A DNA stretch of 64,000 bases from Lethocerus indicus (GCA_019843655.1 JACDQD010000002.1:13911154-13975153); one strand, 5' to 3'; numbered from the stretch's first letter, positions 24,401 through 38,015 are shown. The notes: a model not told the origin generated them from the letters alone. Made by a program: numbers and translations.

Positions 24401-25473
24401 GCCCTATAATATCTTGCTGCATAATAAAACAAATGGTCAAAAAATAAACATGGCAACATACATACCATGATATGATTTAATAAAAAATTTCACTATAAAA
24501 ATACATTCATTGCAACTGCAATATATTAATAAAAATAAATGGTTTGAATAAATATATCAAACTGTGTTAATATAATAGTAAAATAATAAAATTAATGTAG
24601 ACATCACACACACAAAAAATAGTTCAGGTATAGGACAAGTGGAGGTAGGATATTGCAGTGTCCTTATGTACATACTATAGGATATATACATTTACCTTAC
24701 ACAAAATATACATTACCTTGCACCAATAGGAAATGATCATATTTCAGTTTAAAAAATAAACCCCTAAAACAATTAATCAAGGTCTTAAACAATTCATCAG
24801 TATTCAATAAAATATTCAATGACTAAATAAATATTCAACAACTAATTAATAATAGCATTAGTGAAAAATGCTGATACATATACAACATATATATTATACA
24901 TATACAACAAAATATATTAATATAAATTAACATTTGTTACAGATATAACAGTTAAATGTATAAAGGTTATTGGGAACTTTACATAAATACCTAATGGATA
25001 ACAATATCATACAAAAACAAAAACTAAATAACAGATCTTTCAAACATTTAGTAAAATAGGAAAATTCCTAGCACAGAATCCATTTTCATTTATATATATG
25101 ATTTGTATATATGATAATCACCGTATGTTCTGGTTAAATAAATATAGTGAAGGCAGATATGATTACATTTCTGAAAAGTTTGTGGAATATTTCAGTGAAC
25201 AATAACTTATATATTTTAATTTTCATAAATTAATTGTATTTAATCATTAAATAAAAATAACAGTATCATGGAAATTGATGACATGTGCAAGACTAAAAAA
25301 GTGTGTAGTTAAAGAATATAAAATTATAAAACTATAAATAAATGCAGGTACATAAAGTTACACAATATGAGTTATAATGCAATATACAAATAAGGTTCCT
25401 TTCTGTGGTTGAAACTAAACATTTCAATAACAACCAAAAAAATACTGCTGTTTGCATAGTTAACTTAAAAATA
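21490..25473. other. Gene-poor DNA spanning the composition boundary
   Basis: At about 22,800-23,000 the CpG-rich DNA gives way to AT-rich, CpG-poor DNA that continues to the right edge. A TATA-like 'ctataaaagg' at about 23320 precedes a 20-codon frame starting near 23361. A splice-like segment at about 23772-23819 (acceptor 'ccatag', donor 'gttagt') could hold a start codon. No following exon was found, so no gene is claimed. From about 24,000 to 25,400 I see nothing beyond AT-rich sequence, which may include the 3' UTR of the next gene. Confidence 0.4.
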
Positions 25474-28400
25474 TTAAGAGTTATTTCGTACACCTATTCT
25501 TTTAAGGAAGGACTTTGCCCATGTTGTATTCAAAACTATTGTACCTCCATTTTCTTGCAGGAGACCAGGATCATATTTATTCAAAATTTCTTTAGCCGTT
25601 GTGATTGCAAGAAATGATGAAACTTTCTCTCCAGATCTCAAAATTTCTTTCAAGCACTCTTGAACAACTTCATCATATTTTCCCAATCTTAATGGTCTTC
25701 CTCTGGGGGAATATCCCAGGCTGGTAACATTACAGTGTTTAACTTTCAATAAATACTTCTCCTTTAAGCCTCTAGCTGTACTTTCAGGAATGTCATGACC
25801 CAATAATTGACTAAAATAGCTACAGGCTTTCAAACTTCCATGTTCTGCAGCATATTTTCCAATTTCCGCTCTTAATTCTGGGCTATAGGTAGTATAAGAT
25901 CCCCGCTTTTTACAACTGGTAATTTTTTTGATTTTTTTCTTATTCCGCAATACCACTTTGCCTTGTGATTTCTTTTTCTTTACTCCACCCAGGGGAACAT
26001 CACAGTTTTGAGAATCCTCATTAGTTATTTCTGTTGCACTAACATAATTGCAATCTTTTTGGGGTTTCACCTCCAGCTCCTGGGACGAATTATCAGTTCC
26101 AGTTTTAACAGACCCATGTTTGATTGCTGTTTGAATTGGTTCGATATTCATTTCAAATAGTGTTGGAGGATTCTGTGCAATAATCACTGAATCCTGTGTA
26201 ATGATACATGGTTGTGTTTCTTCAACTTGTGTCATGGTAGGAACAGATGTACTTGGATGATCCTGTTGATTGTTTTGTGCAGGAGAGACATTATTATATA
26301 TTTCCTGAGTTCCAAAGTTCTGAGTACTAGTAAAAGTGAACTCATCCTCTTGAGACATTATATGTGCCATTTGAGGCTGGAAACACATTCCATTAGAATA
26401 AAGATGCGAATTTAACTGAGAATCAACAATTGATGCATATGAAACAGAAGCAGTAGACTGTCCTACTGTCACCACAGTCGAATCAGTTTCCAGATCTACA
26501 GGTTGGAGATCAGTAATAATTTCATTATCAATATCTGCAGCTACTTGTTTCTTATTCAAATAGGCCCTATAGAACTTCCTGACAGCTTTTTCATTAATGG
26601 AAATACCCAATTTTTCTTTAAAATACCTAACAGTTTCAGCTATTGAATGATTACAAGCATACAAGGCAACTTCTTCTTTGGTTCTTTCACTGTATTTATT
26701 TATTCTTCCAACAGTCATTGAATCATTTGATGTTTTCTTCTTACTTTTGCATGAACTTTTTACTTTGTCTTCTTCCACTAATATTGTGTCAGGATATTTG
26801 TTCAAGTATAAAGATTTGAATTTTTGTACCAACGTCTGTGGGATGTTCCTGTTTAAACGCTTAGAAAAATAACAAATAGCATTTTTTACACCAAAGTTAA
26901 CAGCAAACATCCCTATTTCTTCTCTGAGAGAAGCTTCAAAACTTGCATGTGATTTTGCTATGTTACGTATTGTACTATCACTGACATGAGTTTCAAGACT
27001 CTGTGAAAAGTATTGAGCAGCTTTCTGGTACCCATATTTTATCGCATACTCAGCCATTTGTTCCTGGATTTCAGCAGTAAACTTCTGATATTTCCCTCTT
27101 TTTCTACGCTTTTCTTTAGTTTCTGCTAAATATGATTTTACTGCACTCACTGTACTTTCTACCCACGTTTCAGGAGGCTTAAAATCTACTTCCTGTAAAG
27201 CTTCACCCACTAAACTTTTATCTTCTTGGTTATAACCTGTAATGAAATGTAATGTTATGTCTCAGCATTAAATAACCAAGTGTACATTAATTGTAATAAC
27301 CTAATTAATTGTTTCTCAATAAAATATTTATAAAAAGAACAAATTATTGTAATAATTTTTATGTATCCTATGACAATATTTGGTGTTGGCATTTTAAGAA
27401 GAAACAAGAACACACACAACAAGAAAATAAGACACACTCATCTATCTTGATTAAATAAAATTATATTATTTATGTTAGTACCACAGCCTAGCAACAGATA
27501 TGATGCAATAAAGAATCTTAATTATGTGTAAATATATAATAATTGTAAGTGAATGACAAATAACTACAATCAAGATTGAATGCATTACCTCTTGCCTGTC
27601 TTTTCCTCACTATAGAATGACAGATTTTATGTTTAAGTTGCTTCATATGCTTTTGCTGATGGATTAAAAGAGAAATTTTGGATGCAAACACTTTTTCACA
27701 ATGGGTACACTGAAAAATAAATATACTTTCTTCCATAACAAAAAAAATCATTTATTAATACTAAAGCAAAATAAAACACCACAAGAGAACATGCATTTCC
27801 TCTTTATTCCCATTAAAGTTAAAATAAAAGTTCTTAAACATATATTATACTACCAAATAAAATAATATGAAACTAATTACCGGATCTGTTAATTCACACA
27901 AATGAAAAATGGGGGAAAAACACTTTGAAACAAAGAAAGATAATATACCTGTTGAGCTGTTTTCTGACCATTCCTCCTTGTCTTCTTATCAGAACTATCC
28001 ACATTTTCTTTGTTTTCTGCATCACAATGGGAAACTGGTCCTCGACCATACATCAATGAAAATGGTGATAATGGCAGTGGTTCAACAAACTGTTTCATTG
28101 TTCCAATTTTGAACTGGTAAAGGAATCTATCCATTTCTTTGTCCCATGTAGCTGGTTTGGTTGATACCAATAATTCTAGTAATTGATCCACCCATGAACA
28201 TTTAGGCGAGTCAATTCTTTGCAATAATACATGATCTATTAGTCCATCAATTCTCCATCCATATTCATTTAAAATTGCTTCAAATAGATCTTCCTCACAA
28301 ACAATATAGGCTACAGGAAATCCGAAAAGGCAGAAAGTTCTAACAATAAATTCTGATATCCTTGTTGATAAACCATTCCCAGGTAATGCACAAGCACAAA

Positions 28401-31330
28401 TGAAACGCGATTCTGGATCTGTTATACTTATTATATATTCATTTCGGCTGTTGGTTACTTTATATGGGCCATTAACCTGAATCTCCACCTAAAATAGACA
28501 AAATTGTAAGTTGAACAATTATCAAATAAACTAATTAACAACTTAATACATTTCACTTTTAATATAAAAGGAGTTACAGTAGAAATAATTTCTTACAATG
28601 CATATTCATAAATTCCATTATTTTGAATTTTTTCTGCCACTATTGCAGAGAAATGGCTGTTTTGAGTGAACTGAAAAGTAGAAACTATTAAATATACAAT
28701 TTGGTATACCCTTTAATAATTATGCATTAAATTACTCTGAGAAACCATGGATGAAAAAAGCAATTATTTAATAAAAGACTGTAAATATTAATATATTTCA
28801 TCTGCCTAGATTACACGACAAGTGGTTCTCCTTTAGAAGTTATAAATTCCTTTTTGTAAATAAATCTGAAAACCTGATTTTGCCAGATTATGTGTTATTA
28901 AAAGACTATTGTAATTTTTACATCAAGAGTTAGTCCTCCTTTTCAACACAATTTGAGACAATCAATGTTACAAAATAATTACTTTTTGCCATACTCTCGA
29001 AGTCATCTGTGTACCCATGTTTTTGAGAACTGAAACTTCTGAAGGGTCATCAACAGTCATCTCTTCATCAACTTTCCTTTCTTTGGCTTTCAGTTGGCTA
29101 GCAACATCAAAGAGGTCAGAACATTTGGTGCACTGTTTCACATAGTTCACAACATCAACATACATGCCACGCCAAAAATATTCTTTCTGTAATATGGCAA
29201 ACATTTTTTTCACCCCAAGATGTATACCTGTAAATAAATGGAGGCCTTTCAAATAAATGTATATGATAACTAACTTAATACTTGAATTCTGACACAGCTA
29301 TACTCTTACCAGTTCCAGCTGCTACATGAATTTTCTTCAACATTTCCTTCTGGTCTTCTTTTTTCATGATAACCTCCTTGTGTTGCTTCCTACCATGATG
29401 TAAAACCCCATTGATGATCTATCAGCAATAACAGAAAGTTATATTATCACTTGTTCTAACATAATTTAATAATAATAGAAGAGAAATTCTATAAAATGTA
29501 ACCAACAATGTTACTTATTCCATTCTACAAATCTGTTATTCAATTTTACAGAATTTATCATCTTAATATTAATAACATAACATTTTTTCAAAATGACATA
29601 AATTCAACAACATTTACTATATATTGTCTATAAAGAAAGATATATTTAAACTTTCATTTGTGCAATAAATCATTCATATATATTCATCAAATTATATTTA
29701 CAATAAATAAAGTAATTAAATACAAATAAAATAGTAATTATTTACAATATAGTGTTGGGCTCTCTTCCGCAAATTTTTCTTATAGTTCTCAGAAACATTC
29801 ACCGGATACTCCTCAAAGGTCAAATATTTTTCTATCTCTTTGTAATATTCAAAATCATCAAGGGGATAAGCAGATTCTTCCACTTTGAGCACAGTAGTAG
29901 TAGTTATCTCTTGATCTGAAAACTGTGAAGATTGAACTATCTGTACAGGCTGAGGATGTACTGCCAGAGGTGCAAGAAAAGAATTCTGCAATGTCTGAGA
30001 TGTCAGATAGGGGTAAGGCCCTTGGTAAAGATCAGGCAGCATCTGACTTGTGGTAAGCTGATCTTCTAACTGAGGTGACTGAACGCTTCCATCATAGCAT
30101 AACTGAAAAAGAACCAAACAAAAATTAGTTATGCCCATGTAACAATATGATGTATTTAGTTAATGATAAAAATTAAAATAATATATCAATCATTTACGAA
30201 TTGGAAAATCCATGGTTTATTTATAGACAAAGATTTTATTTTGAACTATTTCAATTTTCTTTAATGTTACAAACCAGTAAGTGTTTTATTTTATATACAG
30301 AGTAAGAAAAATATCTGCAAACACTATTATTTCATTTCTGTTAATTACTAGTTATTACTTATTCATTTTATTATTAACAGGAACTTATATAATGCAGAAC
30401 CAAGAACTGCATACTTTCTTTTTACTTATATATACTTATATGTTGTATATATATTCTGGGATCTAGTTATAATACGTGCAGTAACTTGTTATTATTCAAC
30501 ATGCAAGTTGAAACAGAAAAAATTAAAATCACAACCCCAAAAAATACAATGCTCTAGCTTTTATTACTATAGCTGAAAACTTGAAGACAGAATTACATAC
30601 ACAGAATATACTAAACAAATGGTAAATACATATTCAAATGGACACGAACCTGGGGGTATTGAATTAAATGCTGCTGTTGGATCCTGGGCAAAGACTGGCT
30701 GATATCTCCAAGACATTGTACAGGAGCTGTAATTTGTAAGACCGATCCATCCTGTCCGCTTCCTCCATGGGTAATAGAGTGTGTGGCATATACACAGTTA
30801 TCACAGTTTTTACTGTGCCTCCCGTCTAAAATAAATGAATTAGATATCAAATAAATTACAAGATTTTTTTTGTTTTCCTGAGCTAACTTATTTTCACATG
30901 AACCCAGATGTACATGAGAATATAACTTCAGTATTTAATTTGACTGTTTTGTTTTGAAAAATGATAAATTTTCATATTTCATATACTTTTCATATGTATC
31001 GGTTCTTACACTAAACTAGTTATTAGATTGGTGAATGGAATTACTGATTCTCATCGAATTCTTTACACATTAATCCAGTATAAAAAAACAGTGGAAATAT
31101 AATTAACTGTAATTTTCAGTGACTAAGAATCTAAACATTATGATCCTGATACTATTAAAACAAAATGTGAAATTCTACAGTATATGCATTTTCACTAACC
31201 TAGAATCACAACAAAAATATTATATTTGCCCGTTAAAATTGAATAAAAACAAATTACCTGCTGTTATACAATGTTCTAAGTTGACAACCATGAAAGGATC
31301 AACTCCAACTTCCATATCTAAGAGTTTCAT
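25474..31330 (-). CDS. Domesticated integrase-like, C2H2 and helix-turn-helix protein
   Basis: Eight exons join in frame to about 1123 residues: 31330-31258, 30825-30650, 30102-29746, 29418-29310, 29227-28995, 28488-27949, 27709-27589 and 27236-25474. The start is ATG at 31330. Residues 1-202 are Gln/Pro-rich and unrecognised. An intact HHCC integrase zinc module follows (H233, H241, C271, C274), then a retroviral/Gypsy/Ginger-type integrase core (about 317-480) ending in an 'SPFSLMYGRGP' motif. The core positions expected to hold catalytic acids do not fit: the 'D-x-x-GP' site reads 'IQVNGPY'. Next come a C2H2 finger (C497, C500, H513, H517) and four repeats of about 50 residues of the type 'Y..EIG.YA..HG..KA..YFS' (about 586, 637, 716 and 980). 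The C-terminus (about 1043-1120) resembles the DNA-binding part of Tigger/pogo transposases, without the DDE domain. The intact, intron-rich frame suggests a host gene, probably nuclear and DNA-binding. No gene name is certain. Confidence 0.85.
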
Positions 31331-32183
31331 GAGATATAGATTTAATTAGGCGAGTATATTCATGACGAAAGTATAAACCAAATTTAAACAAAACAAGACA
31401 CACATTAATATGAACTCGGAAATAAGAAAAAACTACACTATCGCCGCGTTGAACAAAAGCACGAACATAGGAAAACAAATGGTTAAGCCCATTCAGTTGT
31501 ACTTTATTATCGCATTTGCAATTCCACGTTTCCTGATTTTTAAATTATCACGGTGTTGAACTTTATGATTAAGATTTAAGGGAGCGGGATAAAGATTGCA
31601 AAGACGTGTTAATTCTATAACAGTAGTGGAACCTCCAAGTTATTGCAGGTATTCTCGAATATCGTGATGTCGTAAACAATGTCGATAACATTAGGTTACA
31701 CACCTTAGAGGCTTACCAAATAGTTAAGCCAATTAATCTGTATTTTATTATCGTATTTGGAATTTTACATTTCCCGAGTTTTAAGTAATCACGGTGTTGA
31801 CCTTTATGTTTTAATATTTAAGAGAGCGTGGTAAAGATTGTAAAGATGTCGCGCGTGTGCTGTTTGCGATAGCACGTCCCCCTTTACATTACATCCCAGA
31901 TATAATCACTTGAAAGTATTTAAAATCATTGTTATGATAATATTATAACACGATTGTAAATAATGCAGTGTTTTTCGTAATTTCAAATCAGGTCAAATCA
32001 AAACCGAAAATAGTGATGTGATACGCAATGTTTTCCTTATGAGGTTGTCATTGTTAACAACAAAGTGACTCTTAATTCTGTAACAGTAGTGTAACCTCCC
32101 AGTTATTGCAGTCGCTGTAACTTCACATGTAGTCAGTTTTAGAATATTTTAGATGAATCGAATGTAGTAAATTTTTAAGTATA
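31331..32183. promoter_or_regulatory. Shared head-to-head promoter region
   Basis: The start codons of the minus-strand chimera (31330) and plus-strand GTF3C5 (32184) face away from each other across 853 bp, so both promoters and 5' UTRs should lie here. The interval is internally duplicated. A block starting near 31474 matches one starting near 31715 ('gttaagcc', 'tttattatcg', 'atcacggtgttga', 'taaagattg'). A second matching part, 'taacagtagtg.aacctcc', lies at about 31617-31637 and 32078-32098. No clear TATA box is present. Confidence 0.6.
31654..31712 (+). pseudogene. Decayed duplicate of GTF3C5 exon 1
   Basis: This stretch aligns with 32227-32280 in the real first exon. Both read 'tcgaatat', then 'gtcgt.aacaatgt.gataa' and 'gttacacac.tta'. 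The copy has lost the start-codon part, carries indels and ends before any good donor, so it cannot encode protein. It sits at the right end of the first copy of the duplicated promoter block, in the same order as in the functional copy. Confidence 0.65.
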
Positions 32184-35056
32184 ATGGAAATAAAGAAGGA
32201 TGGTTTGATGAATGATCTCGTGTGCATCGAATATCCTGGTGTCGTGAACAATGTTGATAATATGTTACACACTTTAGGTGGATTGCGGGACATTTCTGTG
32301 GTAAATGGATAATGGCAACATTGTTATTACTGATTATTTACGGAGTCGTAAGAGAACTTGATTAATGTATTTAGTGATAAAGGAGGAAATTAATAAAAAT
32401 GAAAATTTAAGTCGCACTGATAATATTTCCTGTTTTTTCTCTGTAATATTAAGAATAGATAAATTAAATATTACTGACTCAGTTTTCTTTGTAACAGGTA
32501 TATTCTGGACGCAATAGACGTTTGGAACTTAGATTCAGGCCAGATGATGTCTTCTGTAAACCGGCTTGTGGTGACCGTGTCAAATCCAATGGGATTTTAA
32601 TGAAAGCCAAAGTACTAAGAAAAAAGAATAAATCTAATAATAATTATGATGAAGAAAGTATAGTGAAGTCAGTTGAAATTGTTGGGAAGGCTTTAATCTC
32701 TTTTAAATTCAAAAGTAATTAGTATAATCATATAGATAAATTATTAATAATTAAAAAGAATTATTAATTGTGAGTTTACACCTCAAATGCACCCTCATTA
32801 TATAATGTTACGTTGTTCCTGTTAAGGCATATGTGATTTCCAGTACCTTCCCATGGAAATTGGGAAAGATGGAAAAATGGAAAGTATTGCTCATACATTT
32901 GTTCCTCCAAGACTTGATGGGGATAATTTACTAAAATGGTTAGATGAACCATGCACATATTTTCTCCCTCCAGCTGCATTTTCCAGGATTGACTCAATGT
33001 CTTTGAATGTATGTATTGTATTAATTTAGTTTTCTTGGAAGTGAGTGTAATAACAATGAGTTACAGCAAGCTGAGCTCATATAGGATTGAATAGTTATTT
33101 CCAAAATGTTATTGTAATTATTGAGTATTCTTATATTGCATACAGTATTCTTAATAATAATTACAATATTTTCAGACATACAGTTATCGAAAAGAAGGCA
33201 AAGAAGATCCACAAAAAACGGCAGGTCCTTTAATTGGTAGGACAAGGAAAAGACGTGCTGGAGATGCCATATTTGTTTCATTCAATATCATCAACATACC
33301 AAATAAACCTCGAGAAAAAGCATTGAAGAATATTAGCATTACAAAATTAGTAAATGGGAAACATTATGAAGCGGTTAAAAAGGTGACTTTATCATCAGAT
33401 TATATTATATTTGGTGTACTTATTTCCTTATGATAATAAATAGATATAAAAATTATCAAATGGCATCTAAAAAATTGTTGGGCCAGATTATGGATGAATT
33501 ATTATTATGTATTATTATTATGAATTATTTTTCAGTGTTTTGAAGAAAGGCCTGTTTGGTCCAAATTAGGTCTTATTTGTATTACAAAGTGTACACATGA
33601 TCAGTTGAAACTTGTGCTTCCTGCTGTGGCATATTACTTTGTGACTGGACCTTTCAGAGTTATGTGGGTTAGGTTTGGTTATGACCCGCGTAAAGATCCG
33701 GCTGCTAGAATTTATCAGACACTAGACTACAGGATACGTGCCCCTGGTAAATATCAAGTGAACAAATATCTGCAGATGTATCCATTGTATTTCAATAATA
33801 CTTACTACAAAAAATACGTGAGGGGAACATTAAAAACATTCTTCAGTTCAATTATTTTTTTTAAATGTTGTTTTCCTAAAGTTTGACATTTGTTAGCCAT
33901 GCTGGCAACTAGTGGCTTTGTTCACTGTCTCAAACACCCACACAGCTAAACATAAAGTAAAACATAATTGTGAGAAGAGCTCTAATACTACTACATTTAT
34001 TAGTAAACATAATTAATACTTCTACTAAATTTCAACTGCAATAAAAATAAATTATTAAACTGTATTATGTATATTCTATCTAAATAATGTTTAATTGTTA
34101 GTAAGTTTTACGTGTAATGAACTTTAAACAGAGTTAAACTATATAATTTATATCCCTTTAATAAAGAAGTACCAACCATTAATAATCCCGATATTCAAAA
34201 GTTGAATAACCACCAGTGTGAATTGATGTCTAAATGTTATGTTACATTTAATATTATAATTTGTATTTATAGCTGGACTAGTCAGTTTGGTAAAAGCAAA
34301 ACGTAGTTATGCAAACTACCTACTACCTTCCAAATCAAGTCACCCTGGTGCAAAGTCAGTTGTAATTTCATCAGATGCCTTAACAGAAGAAACTGACACT
34401 TATCCATCATGCACATCTGAAGATGATTATATGTTTAAACCGAATAAAATCCCAGCAGCTCGCCAAATGTTTTACCAAGTATTACATAATTATAATTACA
34501 TTTACATTTGTTTCTACATTCATTTATCCATACACCTACATATATATTTGGTAAAATAACTATATATCCACACTTTAATGTAATGCACATTTGTTGTGTA
34601 ATTTACTTACAGTATTGTGATGTGAAAGCTCCTGAAATTGAAGCAATGTTAGCAAGACTTCCAAAAGCACGACCAGGGACTGAATGTGATCCAAGAACAG
34701 GATGGCTTCCTCCAAATTTTGATAATCAGTGCAGAGAGGTTATCAATAATCACGTAATTAAACTATTGAGGAAAGAAATGAGTGTGGGTGAGTCTTCAGT
34801 TCAGGATTAAATTTATGGCATTTTTAGGCATTTCATTGTATTTCTTTTTCATATTTCATATTACTGTTCAATTGAAAGTATCTAAACTGTCTTAAAATAA
34901 AAAATGTATATTGTTAAGCACAGTATGAAATGTTTAAATATCATTTCAGCCGAAGATGGTACGTACAAGGATGATGATGTGGATGATTCTAGTGATGATG
35001 GTGCGAGATGGGAAGAAGAGTTTGATGATGAGGATGTTGACAATGAAAGTGAATGA
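32184..35056 (+). CDS. GTF3C5: General transcription factor 3C subunit 5 (TFIIIC)
   Basis: Eight exons join in frame to about 473 residues: 32184-32300, 32498-32714, 32827-33008, 33176-33382, 33536-33746, 34273-34478, 34613-34787 and 34950-35056. The protein is a subunit of TFIIIC, the nuclear factor that binds the A and B boxes of tRNA genes and recruits TFIIIB for RNA polymerase III. Family hallmarks are the N-terminal 'CIEYPGVV' start, 'RLELRFRPDD', and a conserved centre 'RPVWSK...LLPAVAYY' and 'MWVRFGYDPRKDP', followed by 'ARQMFYQYCD'. The last exon encodes a very acidic Asp/Glu tail, also typical. The length is close to the roughly 520 residues of the vertebrate protein. The in-frame ATG at 32208 is an alternative start. 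All introns have GT-AG ends with consistent phases. Confidence 0.95.
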
Positions 35057-35099
35057 TATGTACATATTAGACTAAGTATATATGTAATGTACATTTTGT

Positions 35100-35105
35100 A
35101 ATAAA
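35100..35105 (+). terminator. AATAAA polyadenylation signal of GTF3C5
   Basis: A canonical AATAAA lies 44 bp after the GTF3C5 stop codon, followed by a T-rich stretch. This implies a very short 3' UTR. No competing signal lies closer to the stop. Confidence 0.6.
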
Positions 35106-37175
35106 TATTTTTTTCATACATGTTCTCTCTATGCATAGCAGCTAACTACATTAGATGTAGGGCTGTCTCATTCGTATCAATAAATCTGTAAGTCTCATAA
35201 TTTGCAATTATGTTCTGATGGCATTTTTTTCTACAGTTTTACAACTGATTCTTGAATTTTTTTTGGTGTATCAGTTTAGCATTTGAATCACTTGTAGATA
35301 TATAGTAAGTAATAATAAATGGGTAAACTATTATTAGTGCTGTTTATTTAGGTTAGGCTATATAAAATATTGCAGTTTTTTTTCATATATTTGAATGCTT
35401 AATGGATTAATAAGGAATATGGAATATTAACTAGATGTGGAAGGGGGAATAATCCCTTGGTCTGTTAACTGTGGTTTTACCCTGTATTGCATTTAGAATA
35501 CAATAAAGTATGACAAAAATAATAATACTCTGCTATAAAACTAAAGTTTATTTTCTATCATTCTTTGATGACTCTAAAGGTATTTTTTATTTACAATATT
35601 TGTGTGGAGTATATACTTAAGTAAATAAAAGATAAATAATAAAAATCAACTATTAAACTTGACAGCTTAATTAAATTTTGTTATTTAAATGATTAATTTC
35701 ACATAACAGAAACAAGCATGAAAACAAAAAATGCCGATATTTACTTTGACAAAATAGTTACATTACATTATTGTACACACAACACCCATTTACTGTCTAC
35801 ACATAATTCAGGAAACTTAATTGATTTAATGTAAATTTCCTTGTTTAAAAATCACAACATATTTGATTATTTTCTCCATGTTTTTATTAATCTTATCACA
35901 TAAAACATATTATGGTGAACCATTGTTACAGATTGTTATTACTGTAAAAATAAAAAATTCAATGAAGTTAATATCAATATGATTAGAAGGAGCTTCTCTA
36001 AATTGTCACCATGAAATATGACTTATTACTTCTTTAAATGATATTCATTCAACCTATAAGCACAATTTAAAAGCATCAGGATTCAGGAATTTATGATACA
36101 TACAACTAGTATTGATGGAAAGCGGGCACAGTTCCTAAAAATCTTGTTGACACAGATAACTAACCACATTGATTTATAACTCTAGTATAGAAAGTGCATT
36201 TATTGTATTATACCACAATATAAAGTTTATTAAAATGTGAATATACGAAAAATATTTATTCTATAAAGTTTATTTATTTCATTATATTTAAGTTTTGAAT
36301 GCCTTTTCTTGTGGAGATTATAAGAAAAACAAAACAATAGTATAAAATGAGGAAGTACAATGTTCGACCTTAGAACAGAAAGTATATACTAATTCCCTAT
36401 TGCTGTAATAGACAACTTATATGAGGCACTGAATGTATAATTTTCAAGGTATTTAATTAAGAAAACAAGAAATTTGCAATTCTCACACTATAAAATCTTA
36501 AAATAAAATATCTCACTATAATATTCATGTACTCTGTAATTTAATAACAATTTGAACATAACTGCTGTTGGTGGTGTTGAATTCATTAAAACAAAATATT
36601 TAAAATTTTATTTTAGTAACTATCTGATCCCTATTAGCTGCTTTAGTAATTAACCACCAAGTAACTCTAAAAGTTATTTTAGTTGGGGTTGGAGGATAAT
36701 AACAATTATGGATTGTAAAAGTAGAAGGGAAATGAAATCGGTACTTATTTTTTAAAACAAGACTGAAAAGGTAAAATTGATAGACTATGTTAGTTACTGA
36801 GATCTAATTATGATCATGAATGAATACAAAATATGGAATGATCATAGGCCATATCAACCTGAACCAAGTCGTCATATTATGAAAATGCAACCAGTTAAAA
36901 AAAATATATAAATTATAAACAATTTTCAAAACAATATGATGTATGTCCTTATTAATAAGAAATCAATGTAAAAAAACAATAACAAAACATCACATCCTGG
37001 AGTATGTCAAAAATTGTTTTTCCAAAAATTCAAAAAGATTTCCCATGAACCATGGCACTAAACTGATAATAAAATTAATAGACATTTCTCTTGTTGTATT
37101 AAACTTTTAACAAACACGGGTAAGCTCCTGGATTATGCAAAATGTGAACAGATCAATCCAGACATAAAAAGTAAT
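35106..37175. other. Spacer between convergent GTF3C5 and TFIIB
   Basis: AT-rich DNA between two genes that end toward each other. Several minus-strand AATAAA signals (read as TTTATT on the plus strand, for example near 36607 and 35546) could end the TFIIB transcript, so part of this is probably its 3' UTR. No exon or RNA gene is visible. Confidence 0.5.
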
Positions 37176-37975
37176 TTACATAACTGGTAATTGGTCAATG
37201 GGTGTTGCAAATACAAATTCTTCTGGGAATAATTTAGCTGCATGTGGATGCATGAGTTTGTAAGAATGCCTAATAGTGACATCGGCAACACCAGCAATAT
37301 CTCCAATTTCCTTTTGACTTCGTTTGTCATCAGATGCCTAATAACATACCAAAATAATGTTAAACATAATAATTATTACAATTATAAGTTTCTTTGCAAT
37401 TTTACTAATTTTGTGTGAGTATTTCAATTACATTTTAATTTCAATTGAGTGCCAAAGAAATTTCATATATGTAGTGTGATATTTAATAACATTAAATTAT
37501 GAAAACCCAACTTATAATCGAAACTTGTATTAATTGATACATATTGTGGTTAGAAATGATATTGTTTCTATTTAATTTTTATAAAAAATAATTAGTATTT
37601 GATTATAGTTAATACATTTTATTGTAAGATTCTGTATAGTTTCATTCATTAAAAATATATTCATAATACTCCAATTAAAGAAAGATATAAATTAATCAAT
37701 ATTTCCTATGTGTAAATGTTGTAATATATGACATCATCCTTTCTCACAAATGATTAGACCAACCTGAGAGGCCATATAAATAGCAGCTGCTGCTACAGAT
37801 ACTGGAGAGCGCCCAGCTACAATATCCATATCAACAGCTTTACGAGCAATATGTGTAGCCGCCTTTTGCACCATATTTGGCAAACCTAAAAGAGAAATAA
37901 ACCTACTAATTAAATAAGGACAATTATACATCTTCATCTAATATTAAATAGTGGGTAACATAAATTATATACTGA

Positions 37976-38015
<40 letters not shown>

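Noticed and set aside
28594..28667. Splice-flanked 74-base segment in the intron of the integrase-like gene
   Set aside because: It has an acceptor and a GTAAGA donor and one open frame, but its phase does not fit the following exon at 28488, and the gene joins in frame without it. It could be a rare alternative exon that ends the protein early.
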